Below, piece by piece: positions 8,240-16,377 of a stretch of DNA of 64,000 nucleotides. A program made the position numbers and the translations under genes. The first letter of the stretch is position 1, and each line of letters starts with the position of its first letter. The stretch is from AM-1111 sp046302135 (GTDB taxonomy: Bacteria; Bacteroidota; Bacteroidia; B-17B0; Aurantibacillaceae): contig JBKCIQ010000094.1 of the NCBI GenBank assembly GCA_046302135.1, forward strand, positions 46,079 through 110,078. Reading direction: 5' to 3'. A model generated the notes under the pieces. That model saw nothing but the letters and a program-made list of their open reading frames with translations. It had not been told where the DNA came from and made no database searches.

Positions 8240-8965
8240 TTAAATATTTAACCCCAAGGAATTAATTGTCAATTCTGCTGCCTGTTGCTCTGCTCGCCTT
8301 TTTGAGCCGTGTTCCGCCTTATCATACGGAACACCATTAATTAACACCCTCACTAAGAAAATTTTATTGTGTGATGGACCGGATTCTTTCTCCAAATCGA
8401 AAACAATTTTCTTTTTATTTTGCTGACCCCAGTTCAACAACTTGCTTTTAAAATCTGTATCAGTGTTTTCAATTTCTCTCATATCCAAATGAAGCTGAAG
8501 CAATCTGCTGATAATAAATTTTTCTGCCTTGTCATATCCCAGATCTAGAAAAATTGCTCCTATCAAGGCCTCTAATGCATCCCCATACAAACTTTTAGTT
8601 TTGTTTCCTTTTAACTCGAAAGAAACAAGCTCATCCAACCCAATTTTCAACGCAAGTTGATTGAGTCTGTTTCTATTTACAATTCTTGATCGCATTTGGG
8701 TAAGAAATCCTTCTTCCTTAAAAGGATATAGTTTAAAAAGATATTCAGCTACAACTAAACCAAGTGCCGCATCACCGAGATACTCTAGTCTCTCGTTACT
8801 GTTTTTAACTCCATTTTTAATTTCAACGGAAACAGAACTATGCCTTAGTGCTTGCTGGTATATTGCAATGTTTTTAGGCTTTAAACCAATTATCCTCTGA
8901 ACTGAGAGGAATAATTTTTTTTCAGATGAGGAATTTTTTTTGTTTTTATTGAAAAAACCCAGCAA
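8240..8965 (-). CDS. rnc: Ribonuclease III
   Basis: Double-strand-specific endoribonuclease for rRNA and mRNA maturation. The catalytic domain carries the signature ERLEYLGDAALG (Glu58 to Gly69) with Glu61 and Asp65, and GDALEALIGA further on with the metal-binding Asp and Glu. A double-stranded-RNA-binding domain fills about 168-238. The start is a TTG preceded by AAAAGGA, one of the few Shine-Dalgarno-like sites here; no other start occurs before the catalytic motif, so TTG is well supported. It lies 12 bases after fabF, in the common acpP-fabF-rnc order. Confidence 0.96.
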   Translation of the reverse strand: MLGFFNKNKKNSSSEKKLFLSVQRIIGLKPKNIAIYQQALRHSSVSVEIKNGVKNSNERLEYLGDAALGLVVAEYLFKLYPFKEEGFLTQMRSRIVNRNRLNQLALKIGLDELVSFELKGNKTKSLYGDALEALIGAIFLDLGYDKAEKFIISRLLQLHLDMREIENTDTDFKSKLLNWGQQNKKKIVFDLEKESGPSHNKIFLVRVLINGVPYDKAEHGSKRRAEQQAAELTINSLGLNI

Positions 8966-8977
8966 ATCCTTTTAGGT

Positions 8978-10231
8978 TTATTTTTCGAACTTTTTTACGA
9001 TTACAGATGCATTATGGCCGCCAAAACCAAAAGTGTTGCTTAGAGCCGCGCGTACCGTTCTTGAATGAGGCTTACTAAATGTAAAATTAAGTTGGTTATC
9101 CAGTTCCGGATCATCGGTAAAATGATTTATTGTAGGAGGAATCATATCATTTTTTACAGCCAAAATGCTCGCTATTGCTTCTATAGATCCGGCGGCCCCT
9201 AACAGATGACCAGTCATTGATTTGGTTGATGAAATATTCAATTTGTAAGCATGCTCGCCAAAAACTTTGAGTATAGCTTTTGATTCGGCAATATCTCCTA
9301 ATGGTGTTGAGGTACCATGAACGTTAATGTAATCTATTTCATCAGGATTCATTCCTGCATCCTTCAATGCAGATTTCATAACATTAGTTGCACCTAAACC
9401 TTCAGGATGAGGAGCAGTCAGGTGATGTGCATCAGCGCTCATACCTCCGCCGGCAAGTTCTGCATAAATCTTAGCACCACGAGCAAGTGCATGCTCCATT
9501 TCTTCAAGTATTATACAACCTGATCCTTCACCCAAAACAAATCCATCTCTGTCTTTATCAAACGGCCTGGATGCAGTTTCAGGAGAATCATTTCTTGTAC
9601 TGAGTGCATGCATGGAGTTGAAACCACCAACACTTGGTTCGTTTACTGCAGCTTCAGAGCCACCGGAAACAAATGCAACAGCCTTACCCAGTCTAATATA
9701 ATTCAGTGCATCAATTAATGCATTGGTTGAAGAGGCGCAAGCTGAAACCGTGGTGAAATTCGGGCCACGAAGATTAAATCGCATTGAAATGTGTCCGGAG
9801 CAGATGTCTGCTATCATTTTCGGAATAAAAAACGGATTGAATCTAGGAGTTCCGTCGCCCTTGGCAAAATTTACACTTTCATTGAAAAAGGTTTCAAGAC
9901 CACCTATGCCGGAGCCCCAAATTACTCCAATATCATCGGGATTAAATCCTGACTCGCCAAGACCTGAATCAGCCCAGGCCTGATCTGCGGCCGCTATTCC
10001 AAAAACTGAAAACAAATCGAGCCTTTTCAGTTCCTTCTTATCAATATATTCTTCCGGGTTAAAGTTTTTCACTTCACAAGCAAATCGGGTCTTAAACTTG
10101 GACGCATCAAAACGTGTTATTGGTTTGCAACCACTTACACCATTTATTAGACCTGTCCAATAATCCTGGATACTATTTCCCAAAGGAGTAACAGATCCAA
10201 GTCCCGTAACAACTACGCGCTTAAATTGCAT
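8978..10231 (-). CDS. fabF: 3-oxoacyl-[acyl-carrier-protein] synthase II
   Basis: Condenses malonyl-ACP with growing acyl-ACP in type II fatty acid synthesis. The 417 residues are full length. Catalytic residues are in place: Cys165 in SACASSTNA, His305 in VHGTSTPLGD, Lys337 in STKSMTGH and His342 in GHLLGAAGS. It lies 23 bases after acpP and 12 before rnc on the same strand, a standard housekeeping cluster rather than part of a polyketide locus. Confidence 0.98.
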   Translation of the reverse strand: MQFKRVVVTGLGSVTPLGNSIQDYWTGLINGVSGCKPITRFDASKFKTRFACEVKNFNPEEYIDKKELKRLDLFSVFGIAAADQAWADSGLGESGFNPDDIGVIWGSGIGGLETFFNESVNFAKGDGTPRFNPFFIPKMIADICSGHISMRFNLRGPNFTTVSACASSTNALIDALNYIRLGKAVAFVSGGSEAAVNEPSVGGFNSMHALSTRNDSPETASRPFDKDRDGFVLGEGSGCIILEEMEHALARGAKIYAELAGGGMSADAHHLTAPHPEGLGATNVMKSALKDAGMNPDEIDYINVHGTSTPLGDIAESKAILKVFGEHAYKLNISSTKSMTGHLLGAAGSIEAIASILAVKNDMIPPTINHFTDDPELDNQLNFTFSKPHSRTVRAALSNTFGFGGHNASVIVKKFEK

Positions 10232-10254
10232 TGTGAATGTGCTTTAACTAAGAA

Positions 10255-10491
10255 CTACTTGGCGTTAGCCTCGATGTATGAAATTGCATCTGCAACGGTA
10301 GAGATTTTCTCTGCCTGCTCATCAGGAATCGCAATATTGAATTCTTTTTCGAATTCCATAATTAATTCTACGGTATCCAAAGAATCTGCGCCCAAATCAC
10401 CAGTGAAACTTGCAGTTGGAACTACTTCTTTCTCGTCAACTCCTAACTTGTCAACGATTATGGACTTTACTTTTGTTGAAATGTCTGACAT
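10255..10491 (-). CDS. acpP: Acyl carrier protein
   Basis: Carries acyl intermediates of fatty acid synthesis on a 4'-phosphopantetheine arm. The 78-residue acidic protein has the attachment motif GADSLDTVEL, with Ser37 as the modified residue, inside a four-helix bundle sequence. The ATG at 10491 gives the standard N-terminus MSDISTKV; an in-frame GTG 24 bases upstream is rejected because it would add a basic peptide and lie almost at the predicted transcription start. First gene of acpP-fabF-rnc. Confidence 0.98.
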   Translation of the reverse strand: MSDISTKVKSIIVDKLGVDEKEVVPTASFTGDLGADSLDTVELIMEFEKEFNIAIPDEQAEKISTVADAISYIEANAK

Positions 10492-10514
10492 TTTTTGATT
10501 TTTGTTGTTAGGCA

Positions 10515-10544
10515 CAAAGATAATTTTATAAAGATAATTACAAA
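10515..10544 (-). promoter_or_regulatory. acpP-fabF-rnc promoter
   Basis: On the minus strand TTTG (10541-10544) is followed after 18 bases by TATCTTTG (10515-10522). This is the TTTG...TAnnTTTG arrangement of Bacteroidota housekeeping promoters with slightly short spacing. Predicted transcription start is about 10508, giving a leader of some 17 bases to the acpP ATG. Confidence 0.6.
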
Positions 10545-10710
10545 AAAAAAGAATTTCACATGCAAAATGCGGAAAAACAATATTTTACATCAATATAAAC
10601 AACAAATTAATTCCTAAAGACTAGAACTATTAGCAGAATATTGTCAATTCTTAAGGATTAAGTGCTGTGTTAAGTACGAAATGCTTTCAAAGAACCTAAT
10701 AGGTATTTCT

Positions 10711-10718
10711 TAATTTTG
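10711..10718 (+). promoter_or_regulatory. -7 box close to the DUF5686 gene start
   Basis: TAATTTTG fits TAnnTTTG and ends 9 bases before the ATG at 10728, so the leader would be only a few bases. The -33 region has no exact TTTG. Confidence 0.4.
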
Positions 10719-10727
10719 AACAAAGAG

Positions 10728-13169
10728 ATGAATAAATCCTTAAAATATTTTTTTTTGCTGGTTTGGCTAATTGGCACATCGCTTTGTGCAAACACAGTAA
10801 CAATAACAGGGAAAATTACAGATGAAAACAATACTCCTTTGTCTTTCGTTACAATATATGTAAAAGGTACTACCAACGGGGTTATGAGCAATGCGGAAGG
10901 AGAATATGTTCTTGAGGTAGAACAAGGAAGAATTGTTGTTGTTTTTCAGCTGACAGGCTACAAGGCACACAGCGAAGAGTTGATAGCCAGCAAGAATATT
11001 AATTTAAACATACAGCTTAAAGAAGATGCTTTTCAACTCAAAGAGATAGTAATAGATCAAGGTAAAGAAGATCCTGCCTATGCGATAATAAGGTCTGCAC
11101 AGAAAAGGCGGGCATTTTATCTGAATCAGGTGAACAGTTTTTCATGCGATGTTTACATTAAAGGGCTACAGCGGATAAAAAAGTATCCAAAGAAAATTCT
11201 TGGAAGAGAGATTAATCTTGATAATATATTAGACACATCTAGTGGTATAGCATATCTGAGCGAGAGTTATTCAAAATTCTTTTTCAAAAAACCCGATAAA
11301 ATAAAAGAAACCTTGATATCTTCAAAAGTAAGCGGGCGTAACAACGCTTTTACTTTTAACCAGGCCACTGACGTACTCTTTAATTTTTACGAGAACGTAA
11401 TGCAGACCGGTTTTTCACAAAGAGGACTGATTTCACCAATAGCGGGTAGCAGTTTTTTAAATTACAAATATCATTTTGAAGGTTCGTTTTATGAAAACGG
11501 AGTTTGGGTTAATAAAATAAAGGTTAATCCAAAACATGAAACCGACCCATGCTTTTCGGGTTTTATTTACATATGCGACAGCACATGGCGGATATATAAT
11601 CTCGAGTTATTTGTTACCAAGCAGAATCAAATCAAGTTTGTGGATACCCTCAGAATAAGCCAGATGTTTCTTCCTGTAACGGATAGCGTGTGGATGCCTT
11701 TGACAACCAAATTAAGTTTCGATTTCAATTTTCTTGGTTTCAACGGAGACGGTTATTTCCATGGAATAAATTCTAACTATATTCTTAATCCTGTAACAGA
11801 GAAAAAATTTTTTAACGGAGAAGAATGGAAAGTTAACGAAAACGCGAACAAAAAAAACACAGCTTACTGGGATAGTTTAAGGCCAATTCCACTTACAGAT
11901 GTTGAAGAAAGAGATTACCACAGAAAAGATAGTTTAAATAAAATTTGGGAATCTAAACCATACAAAGACTCATTAGATAGAAGAGCCAACCGATTTAAAA
12001 TGATTAACTTTTTTCAAGGTTACGTGTATAGAAATTCCTGGAAACAGACATATATCAGAATTTCCCCGCCAATAACCGGAGTTTTATTTAATACTGTGCA
12101 AGGCCTCAATATTTCAACGGAAATAACATTCAATAAAAGAAATAAAGAAACAAGAAGAGAGTTTGAAATGAACCTAAATCCTTCGTATGGTTTTGCATCG
12201 CAAAAAATGTATTTATTTTCGAGCATTTATTACCTGTTTAATCCAAAAAAACTTGCTTCATTCAGTATTTCAGGCGGAAGACAACTTTCACAATTCAATC
12301 CATCAAATCCTATCTCACCATTTATAAATACAGTTTACTCCCTTGGTGATAAAAAAAATTACATGAAAGTTTACTCAAAGGATTTTTTTGAATTAAAAGT
12401 AAGAAGAGAAATAGCAAATGGAATTTTAATAAGGTTTGGTGCAGAGTTTTCAGAGAGAACCCAACTTGGGAATCAATCATTTTTTACCTGGGCTAAGAGG
12501 GATTATGAATATGAATCCAACAGTCCGCAATTTCAATCAATTCCGGAATATTCTTTCTCTAAAAATAGAAAGACTGAGTTCAGCTTACAGATAAGATTAC
12601 GGCCAGGACAAAGATATTACAGCTATCCCAATAGAAAAATTCCTATAGGTTCAAAGTTTCCTGAGTTCAATATTGGCTATAATAAAGCAATAGGGAAAGT
12701 TTTTAACTCGAGCGTAGAATACGATGCCGTTTCTATATCTGTGTCGGACAAACTCGATTTAAAAAGATTTGGCAAGAGCCAATTCTTAATACGTGCAGGG
12801 AAATATTTTAATCAAAAAAATATGTCTTTCATGGATTACAAACATTTCAACGGTAATCAGACATTGATTTCAAACTTCAATTTAGAAAAATTTGAACTTC
12901 TACCCTATTATAGTTATAGCATTAATGATGCCTACATTGAAGGTTGGTTTGAGCACAATTTTTCAGGCCTAATCATGAGCAAAATTCCACTTATTAAAAA
13001 AATTCAAATTGAAGAACTTATAAATTTCCGCTATTTACAGCTGCCGGCATCTAGACCATACTTTGAGACGGGTGTTGGTTTTAAATACTTTTTGTTACGA
13101 ACAGAATTTGTGTACTCACCGTCGAACCTAGGAGGGCAATACGGATTTCGCTTTGGTATACTACTATAA
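10728..13169 (+). CDS. DUF5686 / carboxypeptidase-regulatory-like outer membrane protein
   Basis: An 813-residue exported protein. A signal peptide (about 1-22) leads into a CarboxypepD_reg-like beta-sandwich (about 23-105, with ITGKITDENNTPLSFV), followed by a long DUF5686 region. The last 400 residues show alternating hydrophobic strands and aromatic ends consistent with an outer-membrane beta-barrel, ending YGFRFGILL. The architecture recalls TonB-linked transporters, but no TonB box or plug domain is seen. Substrate is unknown. A TTG 12 bases upstream is in frame but lies in the putative -7 box, so the ATG at 10728 is chosen. Divergent from acpP. Confidence 0.82.
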   Translation: MNKSLKYFFLLVWLIGTSLCANTVTITGKITDENNTPLSFVTIYVKGTTNGVMSNAEGEYVLEVEQGRIVVVFQLTGYKAHSEELIASKNINLNIQLKEDAFQLKEIVIDQGKEDPAYAIIRSAQKRRAFYLNQVNSFSCDVYIKGLQRIKKYPKKILGREINLDNILDTSSGIAYLSESYSKFFFKKPDKIKETLISSKVSGRNNAFTFNQATDVLFNFYENVMQTGFSQRGLISPIAGSSFLNYKYHFEGSFYENGVWVNKIKVNPKHETDPCFSGFIYICDSTWRIYNLELFVTKQNQIKFVDTLRISQMFLPVTDSVWMPLTTKLSFDFNFLGFNGDGYFHGINSNYILNPVTEKKFFNGEEWKVNENANKKNTAYWDSLRPIPLTDVEERDYHRKDSLNKIWESKPYKDSLDRRANRFKMINFFQGYVYRNSWKQTYIRISPPITGVLFNTVQGLNISTEITFNKRNKETRREFEMNLNPSYGFASQKMYLFSSIYYLFNPKKLASFSISGGRQLSQFNPSNPISPFINTVYSLGDKKNYMKVYSKDFFELKVRREIANGILIRFGAEFSERTQLGNQSFFTWAKRDYEYESNSPQFQSIPEYSFSKNRKTEFSLQIRLRPGQRYYSYPNRKIPIGSKFPEFNIGYNKAIGKVFNSSVEYDAVSISVSDKLDLKRFGKSQFLIRAGKYFNQKNMSFMDYKHFNGNQTLISNFNLEKFELLPYYSYSINDAYIEGWFEHNFSGLIMSKIPLIKKIQIEELINFRYLQLPASRPYFETGVGFKYFLLRTEFVYSPSNLGGQYGFRFGILL

Positions 13170-13198
13170 AAATTTTACAATGATTGTGGTTATTTTCA

Positions 13199-13206
13199 TA
13201 AATTTG
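13199..13206 (+). promoter_or_regulatory. -7 box abutting the biotin-carrier start codon
   Basis: TAAATTTG is a perfect TAnnTTTG whose last base is six bases before the ATG at 13212. If used, transcription begins at or within the start codon, giving a leaderless mRNA. Read-through from the gene ending at 13169 is the alternative. Confidence 0.4.
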
Positions 13207-13211
13207 TTACA

Positions 13212-13718
13212 ATGTATAAAATAACCGTAAATGGTAAATTAATTGGGTCAGTAGCTACTGATATTAAAAAAGACAAAGTAATTCTGAACGGCCAGAACCT
13301 ATCTGCAGAGTTTAAAAAAGAATCCTCTGATGTGATTCAATTAAATATTGATGGTAAAATTTATGAGGGACTTGTATTGAGTTTCAATAGGGAGGAAAAA
13401 AAAGTAACCCTCAAAATAAATCAGAACAAATATCTAGTTGAACTAAAAGATAAATTTGATGAATTACTAGATAAATTAGGTTTTGATGTTAATGCTTCAA
13501 AAAAGCAAAATCAGATAAAAGCACCAATGCCTGGATTAGTCGTTCAAATTCTTGCAAACGAAGGGGCACAAATAAAAAAAGGTGAACCATTGGTAATTCT
13601 TGAAGCCATGAAGATGGAAAATATATTGAAATCACCTTGTGATGCAGTAGTTAAAAAGATATTAGTTAACAAAGGAAGTTCGGTTGAAAAGAACCAATTA
13701 CTCGTAGAATTTTCCTGA
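13212..13718 (+). CDS. Biotin carboxyl carrier protein of an acyl-CoA/pyruvate-type carboxylase
   Basis: Carries carboxybiotin between the biotin carboxylase and carboxyltransferase subunits. The 168 residues have a free N-terminal domain (1-90) and a C-terminal biotinyl domain with the attachment site EAMKMEN, Lys134, preceded by the KAPMPGLV strand. This is the form found with acyl-CoA carboxylases in Bacteroidota rather than AccB, which usually has a Pro/Ala linker. A carboxyltransferase beta subunit is at 24.7-26.2 kb and may be its partner (inference); no biotin carboxylase is in the window. Ten bases before cdd. Confidence 0.88.
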   Translation: MYKITVNGKLIGSVATDIKKDKVILNGQNLSAEFKKESSDVIQLNIDGKIYEGLVLSFNREEKKVTLKINQNKYLVELKDKFDELLDKLGFDVNASKKQNQIKAPMPGLVVQILANEGAQIKKGEPLVILEAMKMENILKSPCDAVVKKILVNKGSSVEKNQLLVEFS

Positions 13719-13728
13719 ATCACAACTA

Positions 13729-14226
13729 ATGAATCCAAGAAAGATAATTTTGAATACAGAATTTGATGAATATGATTCATCTGAGCAGCTTTCTCCTTTA
13801 GAACAAAATCTCTTAAAGTGCGCTAAGGAATCAAGAGACCTTGCATACGCTCCTTATTCTAATTTTTATGTTGGTGCTGCATTACTTTTGGAAAATAACG
13901 AAATTATTTCCGGAAGCAATCAGGAGAATGCCGCTTACCCGAGTGGACTTTGTGCTGAAAGGGTAGCAATATTTTATTCTGGAGCAAAATACCCTAATGT
14001 AAAAGTTAAGTCATTAGCATTGTCATGTAATTCCAAAAACTCGGAGGTTAATAAACCACTTAGTCCATGTGGGTCGTGTAGGCAGGTGATTGCAGAAACT
14101 GAGCTCAGGCAAGGAAATAAGATAAGAATCATCATGAGTGGAAATAGCGGTAAAATCATCGCTTGCGAGGGAGTAGAAAACCTACTACCACTTATGTTCA
14201 AAGGTGAGTTTTTAGAAAAAAAGTAA
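13729..14226 (+). CDS. cdd: Cytidine deaminase
   Basis: Deaminates cytidine and deoxycytidine to uridine forms in pyrimidine salvage. The 165 residues include the zinc site of the tetrameric class: Cys75-Ala-Glu77 (Glu is the proton shuttle) and Cys114-x-x-Cys117 in PCGSCRQ. The substrate loop YAPYSNFYVGAAL is at about 40-52. It has an N-terminal extension of about 22 residues relative to small Cdd proteins. Likely co-transcribed with the biotin carrier gene. Confidence 0.95.
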   Translation: MNPRKIILNTEFDEYDSSEQLSPLEQNLLKCAKESRDLAYAPYSNFYVGAALLLENNEIISGSNQENAAYPSGLCAERVAIFYSGAKYPNVKVKSLALSCNSKNSEVNKPLSPCGSCRQVIAETELRQGNKIRIIMSGNSGKIIACEGVENLLPLMFKGEFLEKK

Positions 14227-14259
14227 CAGCCACTCAACTCTTATTTTTTTTCAAATCCC

Positions 14260-14682
14260 CTAACTCTTCTTGAAAATATTCATCATACTGAAAATATTGC
14301 TGTTTCTGTCATTGTCTTCCCTTATTCGTTTTTGAATTGAAATGGCAAGAGTAACATAATGTTCAAGTCCAAGGTCATTCAGAAAAGTAATAGCTTTTTC
14401 GTCACCATTTATAATATTGGCCATTGCGGCGCTAACATAAAACTTATTTTTCATGAGAAATTTGAAAGCTTCTTGATCATCCCAAATGGCATTTACAAAT
14501 GCGGCCAATTCGAATTTCTGAGATCGCATAAGAAAACCAAATGCCTTCTGATCGCCTCGAATTGCATCCAAAGTTGCTAATAATTCCAGCAACTTCATTT
14601 CAATCAAATAATTATACCCTTCAGCTTTCTCCTGAACATGAAGGTTAAACATCTGAATAGTTTCTTTTGAATAATTTTTCAA
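14260..14682 (-). CDS. Alpha-helical protein of tandem 25-residue repeats, function unknown
   Basis: A small soluble protein of 140 residues from a TTG at 14682, or 130 from the ATG at 14652; I cannot decide between them. No signal peptide or membrane segment. It holds three repeats with an exact period of 25 residues, aligned on GDQKAFGFL (43-51), DDQEAFKFL (68-76) and GDEKAITFL (93-101), each preceded by an Ala-rich helix. This looks like a helix-turn-helix solenoid in the general style of ankyrin or TPR repeats but with its own consensus. A partial fourth unit follows. It is convergent with cdd and stands alone. Confidence 0.6.
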   Translation of the reverse strand: MKNYSKETIQMFNLHVQEKAEGYNYLIEMKLLELLATLDAIRGDQKAFGFLMRSQKFELAAFVNAIWDDQEAFKFLMKNKFYVSAAMANIINGDEKAITFLNDLGLEHYVTLAISIQKRIREDNDRNSNIFSMMNIFKKS

Positions 14683-14782
14683 TTAAAGACCTTATTAAAT
14701 CCGAAAATATAAATCCTATTTAAAAACTAAAACTAAGCAATGTTATGAATACTTCGAAAAATAAAAAACAAATTTTCATTTT

Positions 14783-14815
14783 TTTGCAGTACAGTAAAAT
14801 CTTTTTTTAAATTTG
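14783..14815 (+). promoter_or_regulatory. Promoter of the DUF1573 pair
   Basis: TTTG (14783-14786) and TAAATTTG (14808-14815) are separated by 21 bases, close to the Bacteroidota -33/-7 arrangement. Predicted start is about 14821, leaving a leader near 60 bases before the ATG at 14882. Confidence 0.58.
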
Positions 14816-14881
14816 TATTAAGGAACTTTTATTGGTTCATTTGGCACAGTTTATGATAATCTAAACTAAAAAATCAGAAAA

Positions 14882-15355
14882 ATGAGAAAATGTCTTTTGA
14901 TAGCAGCTCTAGCTCTAAGCTTTATCGGATTCGCGCAAAACAAGGAAAACAATGGTGCAAATCCTATCGTCAGCTCAACCAGCAATGCAGAAATCAAGTT
15001 TGACAAAACCACACACGATTTTGGTACAGTTAAATACGGTGGTAATGGCGATTGCGAATTTAAATTCACTAATACAGGAAAAGAGCCGTTGATACTTAGT
15101 AACTGTCAAGGTAGTTGCGGTTGTACAGTTCCAACATGTCCAAAGGAGCCAATACTACCCGGTAAAACCGGTGTAATAAAAGTTCATTACGATACAAAGC
15201 GACCTGGTCCAATCAATAAGCAAGTTACGGTTCAGTCAAATGCAAAATCTGGTCAACAGATCCTTAAAATCACCGGTTCAGTTGAACCTCAACCTGTAGA
15301 AGAACCATTCCCTACAGAGAAGAAAAACAACGGCGGAACGCCAATTGAAAAATAA
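14882..15355 (+). CDS. Exported DUF1573 protein, first of three
   Basis: A 157-residue periplasmic or surface protein with a signal peptide (to about AFAQ, residue 19). The DUF1573 Ig-like domain (about 35-140) shows its hallmark order: HDFGTV, EFKFTNTGKEPL, GSCGCT, PGKTGVIKVHYDTK and VTVQSNAK. The C-terminus is a Pro/Glu/Lys-rich tail. DUF1573 belongs to the ASPM/SPD-2/Hydin-like Ig group; its function in Bacteroidota is not established. It is 34 bases from a close paralogue. Confidence 0.88.
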   Translation: MRKCLLIAALALSFIGFAQNKENNGANPIVSSTSNAEIKFDKTTHDFGTVKYGGNGDCEFKFTNTGKEPLILSNCQGSCGCTVPTCPKEPILPGKTGVIKVHYDTKRPGPINKQVTVQSNAKSGQQILKITGSVEPQPVEEPFPTEKKNNGGTPIEK

Positions 15356-15389
15356 TCAATAAATCAACCATAAAAATTAAAAAATCACA

Positions 15390-15848
15390 ATGAAAAAATC
15401 AATCTTTTCCATCACGCTAATGTTCCTCATGTTTGTTTTTACACAAAACATAAATGCACAGGAAACAGCAACCCCTTCAATCGATCCAAATGCTCCTGAA
15501 ATTACTTTTGACAGTGAGACAGTAGATTACGGAACAATAGAATATGATTCAGATGGGTTTAGAGAATTTAAATTTAAAAATACGGGTAAAACACCATTGA
15601 TAATACAGAATGTACAAGGTCAGTGTGGTTGTACAACCACCATCGAAAATGGAAAGAAAGGTTGGCCTGAAGGTCCGATTGCTCCGGGGCAAAAGGGTGT
15701 TATCCGTGTGAAATATGACACCAAAAGAACAGGACCATTTGACAAGAAAGTTACCGTAACCTCAAACGCTAAAACAGCAAGTAAGGTTGTAACTATTAAA
15801 GGAACTATTAAAGCTGCTCCAACAAATAACGGTGCAGGAGGTAAATAA
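15390..15848 (+). CDS. Exported DUF1573 protein, second of three
   Basis: A 152-residue paralogue of the preceding protein, with a signal peptide and the same core order (VDYGTI, EFKFKNTGKTPL, GQCGCT, PGQKGVIRVKYDTK, VTVTSNAK). The segment after CGCT differs: it has ENGKKGWP in place of the short Pro/Cys segment of paralogue 1. It ends in an Asn/Gly-rich tail. It is clearly a recent tandem duplicate and closes the transcription unit, since a strong terminator follows. Confidence 0.88.
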   Translation: MKKSIFSITLMFLMFVFTQNINAQETATPSIDPNAPEITFDSETVDYGTIEYDSDGFREFKFKNTGKTPLIIQNVQGQCGCTTTIENGKKGWPEGPIAPGQKGVIRVKYDTKRTGPFDKKVTVTSNAKTASKVVTIKGTIKAAPTNNGAGGK

Positions 15849-15878
15849 TAAATTATCGTACTTATTAGCAATAAACAT

Positions 15879-15912
15879 GAACCGCGGCAGAAAATGTTGC
15901 GGTTCGTTTTTT
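15879..15912 (+). terminator. Rho-independent terminator after the DUF1573 pair
   Basis: GAACCGC (15879-15885) pairs with GCGGTTC (15899-15905), extendable inward by wobble pairs to about ten base pairs, and is followed by a run of eight T after one G. It separates the second from the third DUF1573 gene. Confidence 0.85.
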
Positions 15913-15934
15913 TAACCCCGAAAAACCGATTAAA

Positions 15935-16315
15935 ATGAGAATAATCCTAATTATTTCAGCAACACTAATTTTTAATATTACTTTTTCTCAAAAAATCGTT
16001 TTCGAATCCACTAAACACAATTTCGGATATCTTCAGAAGGGAGAAATTGATACTATGGTCTATAAATTTAAAAATGAGGGCGACTCTCCATTAGTGATTT
16101 CCAGTACAAAGGTAGAGTGCAGCTGCACCAAGGTTGAGTTTCCAACGGACCCAATCGCCCCAGGCTCGGGCGGTGAGTTTAAAGTTATTTTTGATTCTAA
16201 AGGGGCCATAGGGTATCAAGACAGGGCCGTAACAATAATTTCTAATTCTAAAAAGGGAGATTCAAAAATACATTTCAAAGGAGACGTAATTGCAAAGAAA
16301 AAGATGGGCTTTTAG
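15935..16315 (+). CDS. Exported DUF1573 protein, third of three, divergent
   Basis: A 126-residue protein with a signal peptide (to about TFSQ) and a DUF1573 domain covering nearly all the rest: HNFGYL, YKFKNEGDSPL, ECSCTKVEFP, PGSGGEFKVIFDSK, VTIISNSKK. It is shorter than the other two, has Cys-Ser-Cys in place of Cys-Gly-Cys, and lacks a C-terminal tail. Because the terminator lies between, it is probably transcribed on its own. Confidence 0.85.
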   Translation: MRIILIISATLIFNITFSQKIVFESTKHNFGYLQKGEIDTMVYKFKNEGDSPLVISSTKVECSCTKVEFPTDPIAPGSGGEFKVIFDSKGAIGYQDRAVTIISNSKKGDSKIHFKGDVIAKKKMGF

Positions 16316-16377
16316 TCCAATTGTGTATTAATAGTTAGATTTCTTTTTTCGATATTTGCGCCTGGAATAAAAAAATT

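Noticed and set aside
9723..9983. Open frame on the plus strand inside fabF
   Set aside because: It is antisense to catalytic parts of a certain gene and has no family signature or promoter.
8240..10491. ketosynthase plus carrier protein as a possible biosynthetic cluster
   Set aside because: Gene order acpP-fabF-rnc and full housekeeping motifs mark ordinary fatty acid synthesis.
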